A program made the translations under genes and the position numbers. A stretch of 64,000 nt of DNA from Caballeronia glebae (GTDB lineage: Bacteria; Pseudomonadota; Gammaproteobacteria; Burkholderiales; Burkholderiaceae), in assembly GCF_001545035.1 (NCBI RefSeq), contig NZ_FCOJ02000032.1, positions 1 to 64,000 of the forward strand, written 5' to 3'. Positions 50,837 through 59,962 of this stretch are shown here, piece by piece. Within the stretch, counting starts at the first letter, position 1. Each line of letters begins with the position of its first letter. The notes under the pieces were generated by a model. The model did no database searches. It was not told the origin of the DNA and saw only the letters and a list, made by a program, of their open reading frames with translations.

Positions 50837-52306
50837 CTACATCAGCACGATGTCGTACTGCTCCTGACTAAGATTGCTCTCCACCTGCAGCGAAACTGGT
50901 TTCCCGATGAAGTCCATCAGCATCGCCAGATGCTGCGACTCCTCTTCCAGAAACAGATCGATGACCTGCTGCGAAGCCACCACGCGAAACTCGCGCGGAT
51001 TGAATTGCCGCGATTCGCGCATGATTTCGCGCAGCACGTCGTAGCACACGGTGCGCGGCGTCTTCACCTGACCCTTGCCCTGACACGTCGGGCAAGGCTC
51101 GCACAACACATGAGCCAGTGACTCGCGCGTGCGCTTTCTCGTCATCTCGACGAGCCCGAGTTGCGAAAACCCATTCACGGTCACGCGCGTCCGGTCGCGC
51201 GACAGAGCCCTCTTCAGCTCGCCCAACACCTGATCCCGATGCTCGACATTCTCCATGTCGATGAAATCGATGATGATGATCCCGCCGAGGTTTCTCAACC
51301 GCAATTGCCGCGCGATCGTGTGCGCCGCTTCGAGATTGGTCTTGAAGATCGTGTCGTCGAAGTTGCGCGCGCCGACATAGCCGCCCGTATTGACGTCGAT
51401 GGTCGTCATCGCCTCGGTTTGGTCGATCATCAGATAACCGCCCGACTTCAGATCGACGCGCCGCGACAGCGCCCGCTCGATCTCCGCTTCGATGTTGTAC
51501 AGATCGAAGAGCGGCCGCTCGCCGGTGTAATGATGCACACGCGACGCGACGGCCGGCGTGAACTCGGCCGCAAAATCCGAAAGCATCTGGAACGTCTCGC
51601 GCGAATCGACCTGAATGCGCGTGGTCTCGTCGTTGACGAAGTCGCGCAGCACGCGTTGCGCGAGGTTCAGATCCTGATAGAGAAGGGTCGTGGGCGGCAC
51701 GCGCTGCGCCTGCGCGACGATCGTCGCCCACGTCTTGCGCAAATACGAGACGTCCGCCGCGAGCTCTTCGCTCGTCGCGTCTTCAGCGATAGTCCGCACG
51801 ATGTAGCCGCCTTTCTCGTCGGCGGGCAGCACGGCGGTCAGACGCGCACGCACGGCCTCGCGCTCCGCCTCGCTCTCGATCTTCTGCGAAATGCCGATAT
51901 GCGGCTCCTGCGGCAGATAAACGAGCGTGCGCCCCGCGATGCTCACCTGAGTCGACAGCCGCGCGCCCTTGGTGCCGATCGGATCTTTCACGACCTGCAC
52001 CATCAGCGCCTGACCTTCGAAAACGATCTTTTCGATCGGCGTATGCGGCTGCGAGTTATGCGGCTCGCCCGCGATACGCGGATGCCAGATATCCGCGACA
52101 TGGAGAAACGCGGCGCGTTCCAGACCGATGTCGATGAACGCGGACTGCATGCCCGGCAGCACACGCACGACCTTGCCGAGATAGACATTGCCCACGCGCC
52201 CGCGCGAAAGCGTGCGCTCGACGTGAAGTTCCTGAACGGCGCCTTGCTGAACCAGTGCGACGCGGCTTTCCTGCGGTGTGACGTTGATCAGGATTTCTTC
52301 GTTCAT
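50837..52306 (-). CDS. rng: Ribonuclease G
   Basis: The product has 489 residues, the usual length. An S1 domain (about 35-125) has GNVYLGKVVRVLPGMQSAFIDI. The catalytic domain follows with the metal-binding IDVNTGGYVG near residue 305 and IIIIDFIDMEN near 345. CEPCPTCQGKG near 405 is the zinc-link. RNase G trims the 16S rRNA 5' end and degrades some mRNAs. It begins 7 bp after maf and is last in the nadD-rsfS-rlmH-maf-rng run. The stop is shortly beyond convergent msbA. Confidence 0.97.
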   Translation of the reverse strand: MNEEILINVTPQESRVALVQQGAVQELHVERTLSRGRVGNVYLGKVVRVLPGMQSAFIDIGLERAAFLHVADIWHPRIAGEPHNSQPHTPIEKIVFEGQALMVQVVKDPIGTKGARLSTQVSIAGRTLVYLPQEPHIGISQKIESEAEREAVRARLTAVLPADEKGGYIVRTIAEDATSEELAADVSYLRKTWATIVAQAQRVPPTTLLYQDLNLAQRVLRDFVNDETTRIQVDSRETFQMLSDFAAEFTPAVASRVHHYTGERPLFDLYNIEAEIERALSRRVDLKSGGYLMIDQTEAMTTIDVNTGGYVGARNFDDTIFKTNLEAAHTIARQLRLRNLGGIIIIDFIDMENVEHRDQVLGELKRALSRDRTRVTVNGFSQLGLVEMTRKRTRESLAHVLCEPCPTCQGKGQVKTPRTVCYDVLREIMRESRQFNPREFRVVASQQVIDLFLEEESQHLAMLMDFIGKPVSLQVESNLSQEQYDIVLM

Positions 52307-52313
52307 GGCCTGT

Positions 52314-52928
52314 TTAGAATGCGACGCGCGCCAGGCGCAAGAGAGCTGCGGTTTCGAAAAGGGGCAGACCCATGATACCCGAATAGGACCCGTCGATTCG
52401 CTCGATGAACTCCGCCGCGCGGCCTTGTATGCCGTACGCGCCCGCTTTGCCGAGCGGCTCGCCCGATGCCGCGTAGCGCTGCAGCGCAGCACGATCCGCG
52501 CTTGAGAAACGCACCGTCGAGCGCGAGAGCGCGGGGTCGAGCAGCGCGCCATCGGCATCGACGACGGCGAGCGCTGTCAGCACTTCGTGCTCGCGCCCCG
52601 CGAGGCGTTCGAGCATCGCGACGGCGTCTTCTTCGTGCAGCGGCTTGCCGAGGATCAGTCCGTCGATGGTGACGGTCGTATCGGCGACGAGAATCGGCGC
52701 GGGAGCGAAGCCGCCCGCAAGCAGCCGCGCGCGCGCCGCCCGTGCTTTCAACGCGCACACACGCACGACATACGCATCGGCGCTTTCGCCTGACAGCTCG
52801 GCTTCGAGCGCTTCGGCGTTTTCATCGGAACGAGGAAGAAGGAGTTCGAACTGCACGCCGAGCTGACGGAGCAACTCCTGACGGCGCGGGCTTTGCGAGG
52901 CGAGATAAACGTAGGGATGAGTCGGCAT
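52314..52928 (-). CDS. maf: Maf-family nucleotide pyrophosphatase (YhdE-like)
   Basis: The product has 204 residues. YLASQSPRRQELLRQLG at the N-terminus is the Maf signature, VADTTVTIDGLILGKP near residue 82 carries the catalytic Asp, and GAYGIQGRAAEFIERIDGSY near the end is the typical closing motif. Maf proteins hydrolyse dTTP, UTP and modified pyrimidine nucleotides, acting as house-cleaning enzymes. Location next to rng matches the maf/yhdE-rng order of E. coli. It lies 54 bp after rlmH. Confidence 0.95.
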   Translation of the reverse strand: MPTHPYVYLASQSPRRQELLRQLGVQFELLLPRSDENAEALEAELSGESADAYVVRVCALKARAARARLLAGGFAPAPILVADTTVTIDGLILGKPLHEEDAVAMLERLAGREHEVLTALAVVDADGALLDPALSRSTVRFSSADRAALQRYAASGEPLGKAGAYGIQGRAAEFIERIDGSYSGIMGLPLFETAALLRLARVAF

Positions 52929-52982
52929 CTTGATCTGGATTCGAATGGCGCGCGCGGCATTCGATCCAGCGTCGAAGCAGCC

Positions 52983-53453
52983 TCACGCGCGATGATAGGG
53001 ATGATTCTGCGTGATGCTCCACGCCCGGTAAAGCTGTTCGGCGAGCAGCACGCGCACCATGCCGTGCGGCAGCGTGAGACTCGACACGCGCAGCAACAGT
53101 TCGGCGCGCGCCTTCACGGCCGGATCGAGACCGTCCGCGCCGCCGATCACGAACGCGACGTCGCGCCCATCCTGTTGCCAGCCGGGCAGGGCGTTCGCGA
53201 GTTGCATCGTGGTCCAGTCGCGGCCGTGTTCATCGAGCGCGACGACGCGCGCGTGCTTCGGCAAGGCGGCTTCGATGCGCTGTTTTTCGGCGGCCATCAC
53301 GCTCTCGGCATTGCGTCCCGACGAGCGCTGCTCGGGCTTGATCTCTTTCAGCTCGATGCGCAGTTCGGGCGGCATGCGCTTCGCGTATTCATCGAAGCCA
53401 TTCGAGATCCAGTCGGGCATCTTGTGTCCGACGGCGAGGATGACCAGCTTCAT
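52983..53453 (-). CDS. rlmH: 23S rRNA (pseudouridine1915-N3)-methyltransferase
   Basis: The product has 156 residues, the family norm. It starts MKLVILAVGHKMPDWISNGF, with VALDEHGRDWTTMQLANAL near residue 72 and FVIGGADGLDPAV near 105 forming the SPOUT trefoil-knot SAM site; the C-terminus is LYRAWSITQNHPYHR. RlmH methylates pseudouridine 1915 of helix 69 in mature 70S ribosomes. It follows rsfS by 15 bp, the common rsfS-rlmH order. Confidence 0.97.
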   Translation of the reverse strand: MKLVILAVGHKMPDWISNGFDEYAKRMPPELRIELKEIKPEQRSSGRNAESVMAAEKQRIEAALPKHARVVALDEHGRDWTTMQLANALPGWQQDGRDVAFVIGGADGLDPAVKARAELLLRVSSLTLPHGMVRVLLAEQLYRAWSITQNHPYHRA

Positions 53454-53468
53454 GAAACGAAAGCGGCG

Positions 53469-53921
53469 TCAGTGCTTGCGCACGGTCTTGCGCGCGGGAC
53501 GTTTGACGGCGGGCGCGTCGTCTTCGTCTTCCTCGTCTTCATCGGCGGTGACGTTCGCGCCGCCGAACATGCTCGGCTTTTGCAGCTTCACGCGCACCGG
53601 CTTGTCGCCCCACACCTCTTCGAGGTTGTAGTACTGGCGCAGCGCTGGTTGCAGGATGTGCACGACCGCGTCGCCGCAATCGACCAGCACCCATTCGCCG
53701 ATCTCCTCGCCTTCCGTGGAGATGATGTCGCCACCCGCTTCCTTGACCTTCTCGCGCACGCTGTTGGCGAGCGCCTTGGTCTGGCGGTTCGACGTGCCGC
53801 TCGCCACGACCACGCGGTCGAACAGCGATGTCAGATGGGTCGTGTTGAAGACCTTGATGTCTTGCGCCTTGACGTCTTCGAGACCGTCGATGATCGCGCG
53901 TTGAAGCTTCTGAAGTTCCAT
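53469..53921 (-). CDS. rsfS: Ribosome silencing factor RsfS
   Basis: The product has 150 residues. The RsfS domain covers residues 1-115, with DIKVFNTTHLTSLFDRVVVASG and GEWVLVDCGDAVVHILQP. An acidic then basic tail (DEDEEDEDD, then RPARKTVRKH) is an extension beyond E. coli RsfS (105). RsfS binds protein L14 and stops subunit joining when nutrients are low. It starts 2 bp after the nadD stop. Confidence 0.95.
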   Translation of the reverse strand: MELQKLQRAIIDGLEDVKAQDIKVFNTTHLTSLFDRVVVASGTSNRQTKALANSVREKVKEAGGDIISTEGEEIGEWVLVDCGDAVVHILQPALRQYYNLEEVWGDKPVRVKLQKPSMFGGANVTADEDEEDEDDAPAVKRPARKTVRKH

Positions 53922-53923
53922 AG

Positions 53924-54601
53924 TTATCGTGTCTGATACAAGTGATGTTGAACAATATAGTCCCATACAGCCGATGGGACCTGAGCGCGGGCGTCGGTCG
54001 CGCCGTTTACCGAACGCGCTTCTTCGCGGATCGCCGTGGCGGATACGTCGAGAAGCAGCATTTCGTCGATGTGCATATGACCGTGCGGGCTCGCGCGTAA
54101 AACCTCGGGCGCCGCGCGGCGTGCTTCGAATTCGGCCGCGACTTCGGCGGGCAGGGTCGAAACGTCGAAGCCGGCGCGCGTTTCCACGCAGATGTGCGCG
54201 TAGTCGAAGAGCCGTTTCCATCGATGCCACGAATCGAGCTTGACCAGTTGGTCCGCGCCCATCAGCAGCGAAATCGATGCGTCAGCGCCTTCGCGTTCGC
54301 GCCAGTGCGCGAGCGTGTCGACGGTATACGTGTCGCCCTGGCGGTCGATTTCGTCGGTGGCGACGACGATCTGAACGCCATCGAGCGAGAGCGAATCCGC
54401 CGCGGCGCGCGTCATCGCGAGCCGATGCTCCGGCGCCGATACGCCCGCCTTCTGCCACGGCTGACCGGCGGGCAGGAGCACGAGTTCGGTCAGTTGCAGC
54501 AACTCGACGAAGCGCCGCGCGAGCGCGAGATGCCCGTTGTGGATCGGATCGAAAGTGCCCCCGAGCAGGCCGACGCGCTTCACGCAGGGCGTCACAGCCA
54601 T
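53924..54601 (-). CDS. nadD: Nicotinate-nucleotide adenylyltransferase
   Basis: The product has 225 residues. The nucleotidyltransferase motif GGTFDPIHNGHLALA starts near residue 14. ISLLMGADQLVKLDSWHRW near 110 and VSATAIREE near 195 (the ISSTxIR type) complete the site. NadD converts nicotinate mononucleotide to deamido-NAD in NAD synthesis. Its start overlaps the 3' end of hemF by 10 bp, so the two genes are translationally coupled. Confidence 0.96.
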   Translation of the reverse strand: MAVTPCVKRVGLLGGTFDPIHNGHLALARRFVELLQLTELVLLPAGQPWQKAGVSAPEHRLAMTRAAADSLSLDGVQIVVATDEIDRQGDTYTVDTLAHWREREGADASISLLMGADQLVKLDSWHRWKRLFDYAHICVETRAGFDVSTLPAEVAAEFEARRAAPEVLRASPHGHMHIDEMLLLDVSATAIREEARSVNGATDARAQVPSAVWDYIVQHHLYQTR

Positions 54602-55551
54602 TCCCGCCGCACCAGGAAGTCTTCGTAGAGCCGCGCTTCCGGCGTGCCGGGTTCGGGTTTCCAGTCGTAGCGCCAGTTCGCCACCGGCGGCATCGACATC
54701 AGAATCGACTCGGTGCGTCCGCCGCTTTGCAGGCCGAAGTGCGTGCCGCGGTCGAACACGAGATTGAACTCGACGTAACGCCCGCGCCGGTACGCCTGAA
54801 ACTCGCGCTCGCGCTCGGAGTAGGGCGTGTCGCGGCGGCGCTCGATGACCGGCAGATACGCTTTCAGGAACGCATCGCCGACGCTTTGCATCATCGCGAA
54901 CGAGCGCTCGAAGCCCGGCTCCGAGAAGTCATCGAAGAAAATTCCGCCGATACCGCGCTGCTCGTTGCGGTGCTTCAGATAGAAATACTCGTCGCACCAC
55001 GTCTTGAAGCGCGGATAAAGCTCCGCGCCGAACGGATCGAGAGAATCGCGGCAAACCCGATGGAAATGCCGCGCGTCTTCCTCGTAGCCGTAGACCGGCG
55101 TGAGATCCATGCCGCCGCCGAACCAGAAGATCGGCGCTTCGCCTTCTTTCGTCGCCGTGAGCATGCGCACGTTCATGTGCGCGGTCGGGCAGTGCGGATT
55201 GCGCGGATGCATGACGAGCGACACGCCGAGCGCCTCGAAACCGCGTCCGGCGAGTTGCGGACGCGCCGCGCTCGCGGAGGGCGGCAGCGCGTCGCCCTGC
55301 ACGTCCGAAAAGCCGATGCCGCCGCGCTCGAAAAACCCGCCGCCTTCCAGAATGCGCGTCACGCCGCCGCCGCGCAGATGCGCGCCGGGCTCGCGGGTCC
55401 ACGCGTCGGTGGCAAACGCCGTGCCGTCGAAGGCGCCGAGCGCATCGGCGATGCGCGTTTGCAGGCCCGTCAGATAGTCGCGCACGGCCCCGATATCGTG
55501 GGCTGCGTCGTGTTCGTTGCGTTGTGCCGTGCTGCGGTTCGGTTCACTCAT
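54592..55551 (-). CDS. hemF: Oxygen-dependent coproporphyrinogen III oxidase
   Basis: The product has 319 residues. ERGGIGFSDVQGDALPPSA near 75, NVRMLTATKEG near 135, FWFGGGMDLTPVYGYEED near 150 and VEFNLVFDRGTHFGLQSGGR near 265 are HemF hallmarks. The enzyme decarboxylates coproporphyrinogen III to protoporphyrinogen IX with oxygen in haem synthesis. It begins the hemF-nadD-rsfS-rlmH-maf-rng run, behind the purD terminator, and overlaps nadD. Confidence 0.97.
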   Translation of the reverse strand: MSEPNRSTAQRNEHDAAHDIGAVRDYLTGLQTRIADALGAFDGTAFATDAWTREPGAHLRGGGVTRILEGGGFFERGGIGFSDVQGDALPPSASAARPQLAGRGFEALGVSLVMHPRNPHCPTAHMNVRMLTATKEGEAPIFWFGGGMDLTPVYGYEEDARHFHRVCRDSLDPFGAELYPRFKTWCDEYFYLKHRNEQRGIGGIFFDDFSEPGFERSFAMMQSVGDAFLKAYLPVIERRRDTPYSEREREFQAYRRGRYVEFNLVFDRGTHFGLQSGGRTESILMSMPPVANWRYDWKPEPGTPEARLYEDFLVRREWL

Positions 55552-55623
55552 CGGTTGCTGCGTGCGCCCTGTGGGCGGCCATAAAAGGGCGGGGGTTAAC
55601 CCTTCGTTTTAAAACTCACAAAA

Positions 55624-55656
55624 GCGCGCTGCCGGACACGAGGTCCGGCAGCGCGT
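55624..55656 (-). terminator. Terminator after purD
   Basis: CGCGCTGCCGGAC (55625-55637) pairs with GTCCGGCAGCGCG (55643-55655), a 13-bp stem with a 5-nt loop. On the minus strand it is followed by a short TTTT. It lies just after the purD stop and separates it from hemF. Confidence 0.8.
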
Positions 55657-55683
55657 GTGCTCGTGCGGCGCAGGCCGCGTATT

Positions 55684-56985
55684 TCAGTGCTTGTCGCCCG
55701 GTTTTTCCGCCGGCTGCTTGCGGTTCACCGCCCGATAGCCGATGTCCCGGCGATACAGCATGCCGTCGAACGAGATCTGGTTGACTGTATCGTAGACCAC
55801 GGACTGCGCGCCACGCACGGAATCCGCCAGTCCGACGACGCACAACACGCGCCCGCCCGAGGTCGTGAGCTTGCCGTCGGTAAGCGTCGTGCCCGCGTGG
55901 AAAGTGACGGAATTCTCGGTTTCCGCGGGAATGCCGCTGATGCGGTCGCCCTTGCGCGGCGTGTCCGGATAGTTGTGCGCCGCGAGCACGACGCCGAGCG
56001 CCGTGCGGCGGTCCCAGTCGAGATCGACGGCGTCGAGCTTGCCGTCGATCGCCATTTCCACGACCTTCGAGAAGTCGCCCTTCAGACGCGCCATGATCGG
56101 CTGCGTCTCGGGGTCGCCCATGCGGCAGTTGAATTCGAGCGTCTTCGGGTTGCCGTTCGCGTCGATCATCAGGCCGGCGTACAGGAAGCCCGTGAAGCGG
56201 ATGCCTTCGTTTTCCATGCCGCGCACCGTCGGCTGGACGATCTCGCGCATCACGCGCGCGTGCAGTTGCGGCGTGACGATCGGCGCGGGCGAATACGCGC
56301 CCATGCCGCCAGTGTTCGGGCCGCGGTCGGCGTCGAGCAGGCGCTTGTGGTCCTGGCTGGAGGCGAGCGGCAGCACGTGCTTGCCGTCCACCATCACAAT
56401 GAAGCTGGCTTCCTCGCCCGTGAGGAACTCCTCGATCACGACGCGCGCGCCCGCATCGCCGAGTTTGTTGTCGGCGAGCATCGAATCGACGGCGGCGTGC
56501 GCTTCTTCGAGCGTCATTGCGACGACGACGCCCTTGCCGGCGGCGAGGCCGTCAGCCTTGACGACGATCGGCGCGCCTTTCGCGTCGATGTACGCGTGCG
56601 CGGCGGCGAGTTCGGAGAACGTCTCGTATTCGGCGGTCGGGATGTTGTGGCGCTTCATGAACGCCTTCGCGAAGTCCTTCGAGCTTTCGAGCTGCGCGGC
56701 TTCCTTGCTCGGGCCGAAGATTTTCAGGCCGCGCGAGCGAAACAGATTGACGATGCCCGCGGCAAGCGGCTGCTCCGGCCCGACGAGCGTGAACGCGACA
56801 TGTTCCTTTTCGACGAAATCGGCGAGTTCCGCCGCGTCCGTGATGTCGACGTTGCGCAGGCGGTCGTCCTGCGCGGTGCCGCCGTTGCCCGGCGCCACAT
56901 AGACGATCTGCACGCGCGGCGATTGCGCGAGCTTCCAGGCCAGCGCATGTTCGCGGCCGCCGGAACCGACGACGAGTAACTTCAT
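55684..56985 (-). CDS. purD: Phosphoribosylamine--glycine ligase
   Basis: The product has 433 residues. It opens MKLLVVGSGGREHALAWKL, the GARS signature. The ATP-grasp core includes IVVKADGLAAGKGVVVAM near residue 140, DHKRLLDADRGPNTGGMGAY near 215 and LEFNCRMGDPETQPIM near 285. It makes GAR from phosphoribosylamine, glycine and ATP in purine synthesis. It lies 256 bp downstream of yebC on the same strand. Confidence 0.98.
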   Translation of the reverse strand: MKLLVVGSGGREHALAWKLAQSPRVQIVYVAPGNGGTAQDDRLRNVDITDAAELADFVEKEHVAFTLVGPEQPLAAGIVNLFRSRGLKIFGPSKEAAQLESSKDFAKAFMKRHNIPTAEYETFSELAAAHAYIDAKGAPIVVKADGLAAGKGVVVAMTLEEAHAAVDSMLADNKLGDAGARVVIEEFLTGEEASFIVMVDGKHVLPLASSQDHKRLLDADRGPNTGGMGAYSPAPIVTPQLHARVMREIVQPTVRGMENEGIRFTGFLYAGLMIDANGNPKTLEFNCRMGDPETQPIMARLKGDFSKVVEMAIDGKLDAVDLDWDRRTALGVVLAAHNYPDTPRKGDRISGIPAETENSVTFHAGTTLTDGKLTTSGGRVLCVVGLADSVRGAQSVVYDTVNQISFDGMLYRRDIGYRAVNRKQPAEKPGDKH

Positions 56986-57241
56986 GTGAATCCCCGAATC
57001 CTGACAAAAAGCAGCTTGAGAAAAAGCGGCGGGCGCATCGACCGTGAAGCGCGCGCATGACATTCGTCATAACGCCGCGAAGGCGGCTCGCGCTGACATC
57101 GGCTGCGTCACGCGCCTTCCAAATGCGATGCCGCGCCGCGAAGGTTGCGCGGCGCTGCTCCGGCGTGCGAGCCGAAGCGAAAGATGTTCCATGCGAGGCC
57201 GCGGCGGACTGCGATGCCGCCGCGCCCCTGCGATCCGAAGC

Positions 57242-57970
57242 TCAGTCTTCGTTGATCGCGGCGTTTGTATAGACTTCCTGCACGTCGTCGAGATTTTCGA
57301 GCGCGTCTAGCAGCTTTTGCATTTTCGCTGCGTCGTCGCCGCTGAATTCGACTTCCGACTGCGGTTTCATCGTCACTTCGGCGAGTTCCGCCTTGAAGCC
57401 CGCGGCTTCGAGCGCGTCCTTCACCTTCTGGAAATCGTTGGCGGGGCAGACCACTTCGATGCTGCCGTCCTCGTTCGTCACGACGTCGTCGGCGCCGGCT
57501 TCGAGCGCGGCGTCCATGAGTTTGTCTTCCGGCGTGCCGGGCGCGAACAGGAACTGGCCGACGTGATCGAACATGAACGACACCGAGCCGTCCGTGCCCA
57601 TGTTGCCGCCGAACTTCGAGAACGCGTGGCGCACTTCCGCGACGGTGCGGGTGCGGTTGTCCGTCATCGTGTCGACGATGATGGCCGCGCCGCCGATGCC
57701 GTAGCCTTCATAGCGGATTTCCTCGTAATTCGCGCCATCCACGCCGCCGATGCCGCGCTGGATCGCGCGGTTGATGTTGTCCTTCGGCATGTTGGCGTCG
57801 TAGGCCTTGTCGACGGCCAGACGCAGGCGCGGGTTCGTATCGGCCTCGCCGCCGCCCATGCGCGCCGCGACCTGGATTTCCTTGATGAGGCGCGTCCAGA
57901 CCTTGCCTCGCTTCGCGTCGGCCGCGGCCTTCTTATGCTTGATGTTGGCCCATTTCGAATGACCCGCCAT
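57242..57970 (-). CDS. yebC: YebC/PmpR-family DNA-binding regulator or translation factor
   Basis: The product has 242 residues. It begins MAGHSKWANIKHKKAAADAK, the invariant YebC start, and has NINRAIQRGIGG near residue 70 and ALLVDTMTDNRTRTV-like AAIIVDTMTDNRTRT near 100. The acidic C-terminal domain ends in EVYTNAAINED. The family was described as transcription regulators (PmpR) and more recently linked to relief of ribosome stalling. It lies between upp and purD. A -10-like TAAAAT on the minus strand at 58120-58125 may be its promoter. Confidence 0.95.
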   Translation of the reverse strand: MAGHSKWANIKHKKAAADAKRGKVWTRLIKEIQVAARMGGGEADTNPRLRLAVDKAYDANMPKDNINRAIQRGIGGVDGANYEEIRYEGYGIGGAAIIVDTMTDNRTRTVAEVRHAFSKFGGNMGTDGSVSFMFDHVGQFLFAPGTPEDKLMDAALEAGADDVVTNEDGSIEVVCPANDFQKVKDALEAAGFKAELAEVTMKPQSEVEFSGDDAAKMQKLLDALENLDDVQEVYTNAAINED

Positions 57971-58302
57971 TACGTTTCTCCATCGCGCGCGGACTGAAGC
58001 CGGGCGCCTAGTGTGCTGTCGTGCTGAATGTGTCTGTCCGCCGCGCGCTCGTCGGGGCGCGGCCGGGTTCGCTCGGGGATCGTTGGATCCGGCCTGACCC
58101 GGGTTGGAAACAGACCGAAATTTTAGCATGGCGGCGCGCGCTCCCAGTACCGCGGCGCGAGGGCGGAAACCTGGAAAGCGGCGCGAACCGGCCGAAATTA
58201 CGGCGAATCGCGACGAAATCGCGCGAAGGCCGCCGTAAACGCAAACCGCCGCGCGAACGGCGCGGCGGTCGGAGCAACGGTCAGCGCAATTCAGGCAGAC
58301 GC
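57971..58302. other. Intergenic region between upp and yebC
   Basis: These 332 bp contain no supported gene. They hold the upp terminator (58245-58269) and a minus-strand -10-like TAAAAT at 58120-58125 for yebC, leaving a leader of about 140 nt. Confidence 0.5.
58245..58269 (-). terminator. Terminator after upp
   Basis: ACCGCCGCGC pairs with GCGCGGCGGT (10 bp, 5-nt loop). On the minus strand it is followed by TTGCGTTTA. It lies 33 bp after the upp stop. Confidence 0.7.
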
Positions 58303-58956
58303 TTAATTCTTCGTGCCGAAGAGACGATCGCCGGCGTCGCCGAGACCCGGAACGATATACGCATGCTCGTTCAAATGCGAATCGAGCGACGCGACGTAGA
58401 GCTTCACGTCCGGATGCGCGTCCTGGAACACCTGCACGCCTTCGGGCGCCGCGACCAGCGCGACGAACACGATGTTCTCGCCCAGTACGTTGCGACGTTT
58501 CATGACGTCGACGGCGTGCACCGCCGAGTAGCCCGTCGCGACCATTGGATCGCACAGGATGAAGACGCGCTCTTCCAGATCAGGTGGCAGACGCACGAGA
58601 TACTCGACCGGACGATGATCCTCCGCCCGATACACGCCGATATGCCCGACACGCGCCGACGGCACGAGATCCAGCAAGCCGTCCGACATGCCGATGCCCG
58701 CGCGCAGCACGGGCACGATCGCGAGCTTCTTGCCGGCGATAACCGGAGCGTCGATCTCGACGAGCGGCGTTTCCACGAGCTTGGTCGTGAGCGGCAGATT
58801 GCGGGTGATTTCGTAGCCCATCAGCAGCGTGATTTCCCGCAGAAGCTCGCGGAACGTGCGCGTGGACGTGTCCTTGTCGCGCATGTGGGTGAGCTTGTGC
58901 TGGATCAGCGGGTGATTGAGGATGAAGAGATTGGGAAAGCGACTGTCTTGTTTCAT
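58303..58956 (-). CDS. upp: Uracil phosphoribosyltransferase
   Basis: The product has 217 residues, near the usual 208-210. KQDSRFPNLFILNHPLIQHK at the start, VPVLRAGIGMSDGLLDLVP near residue 83 and the PRPP-binding FILCDPMVATGYSAV near 132 are present; the usual DPMLATGGSA is thus slightly altered. The C-terminal YIVPGLGDAGDRLFGTKN binds uracil. Upp salvages uracil to UMP. It is a single gene with its own terminator, divergent from the SDR gene. Confidence 0.96.
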   Translation of the reverse strand: MKQDSRFPNLFILNHPLIQHKLTHMRDKDTSTRTFRELLREITLLMGYEITRNLPLTTKLVETPLVEIDAPVIAGKKLAIVPVLRAGIGMSDGLLDLVPSARVGHIGVYRAEDHRPVEYLVRLPPDLEERVFILCDPMVATGYSAVHAVDVMKRRNVLGENIVFVALVAAPEGVQVFQDAHPDVKLYVASLDSHLNEHAYIVPGLGDAGDRLFGTKN

Positions 58957-59167
58957 GGGTCTCGCGCGCGGCGCGTCCTGCTCGTGTGATTTCTGCCTCT
59001 GACGCTCGGGGAGCGGACAGTGGCGACAGTTTACCCAAAAGCCCGCCCCACGCCTAAGAAGAATCGCGCGCGACCCCGAACGCCCGCCGACGTTGCCGCC
59101 CCGATTCTTCTAGAATTGCGCGAGGGGCGTCTGTACGCCGATCGCGACAATGACAAGGAGATGAACG

Positions 59168-59947
59168 ATGGATATGGGAATCGCGGGTCGCACCGCGCTG
59201 GTATGCGCGGCGAGCAAGGGACTCGGACGCGGATGCGCCGAAGCGCTCGCCGCCGAAGGCGTGAATCTGGTGATCACCGCGCGCACGGCGGAAACGCTCG
59301 AAGCGACGGCGGCGCACATCCGCTCGACCTACGGCGTCGACGTGAAAACCGTCGCGGGCGACATCACGACGCCCGAAGGCCACGCCGCCGCGCTCGCCGC
59401 CTGTCCCGCGCCGGACATTCTGGTCAACAACGCGGGCGGCCCGCCGCCGGGCGACTTTCGCACCTTCACGCACGACATGTGGATCAAGGCGCTCGAAGGC
59501 AACATGCTGACGCCGATCGAGCTGATCAAGGCGACCATCGACGGGATGATCGAGCGCGGCTTCGGGCGCGTGGTGAACATCACGAGTTCGTCGGTGAAGG
59601 CGCCGATCGACGTGCTCGGCCTGTCCAACGGCGCGCGCTCGGGCCTGACCGGTTTCGTCGCGGGCGTCGCGCGCAAGGTCGCATCGACGGGCGTCACGAT
59701 CAACAATCTGCTGCCGGGCACGTTCGACACCGACCGTATCGCCGTGACGATGGAAGCGCAGGCCAAAGCGCAGAACATCTCGATCGAGGACATGCGCGCG
59801 CGCCGTGCGCAGAGCCTGCCCGCGGGACGATTCGGGACGCCGGAAGAGTTCGGCCGCGCGTGCGCGTTCCTGTGCAGCGTGCATGCGGGCTACATCACCG
59901 GTCAGAATCTGCTGATCGACGGCGGCGCCTACCCTGGCACCTACTGA
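59168..59947 (+). CDS. Atypical SDR-family oxidoreductase lacking the YxxxK pair
   Basis: The product has 259 residues with the classical SDR fold: CAASKGLGRG as the NAD(P) loop (Cys in place of the usual Thr-Gly start), DILVNNAGGPPPGDF near residue 83 and VVNITSSSVKAP near 135. The catalytic Tyr and Lys (YxxxK) are replaced: the aligned positions read SNGAR, so Ser153 and Arg157 stand there. Reductase activity by the normal mechanism is doubtful. It has a strong AAGGAG ribosome site and starts a plus-strand run with mgsA and a quinone oxidoreductase, 15 bp before mgsA. Confidence 0.88.
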   Translation: MDMGIAGRTALVCAASKGLGRGCAEALAAEGVNLVITARTAETLEATAAHIRSTYGVDVKTVAGDITTPEGHAAALAACPAPDILVNNAGGPPPGDFRTFTHDMWIKALEGNMLTPIELIKATIDGMIERGFGRVVNITSSSVKAPIDVLGLSNGARSGLTGFVAGVARKVASTGVTINNLLPGTFDTDRIAVTMEAQAKAQNISIEDMRARRAQSLPAGRFGTPEEFGRACAFLCSVHAGYITGQNLLIDGGAYPGTY

Positions 59948-59962
59948 CCGAGGAGCACGCAC

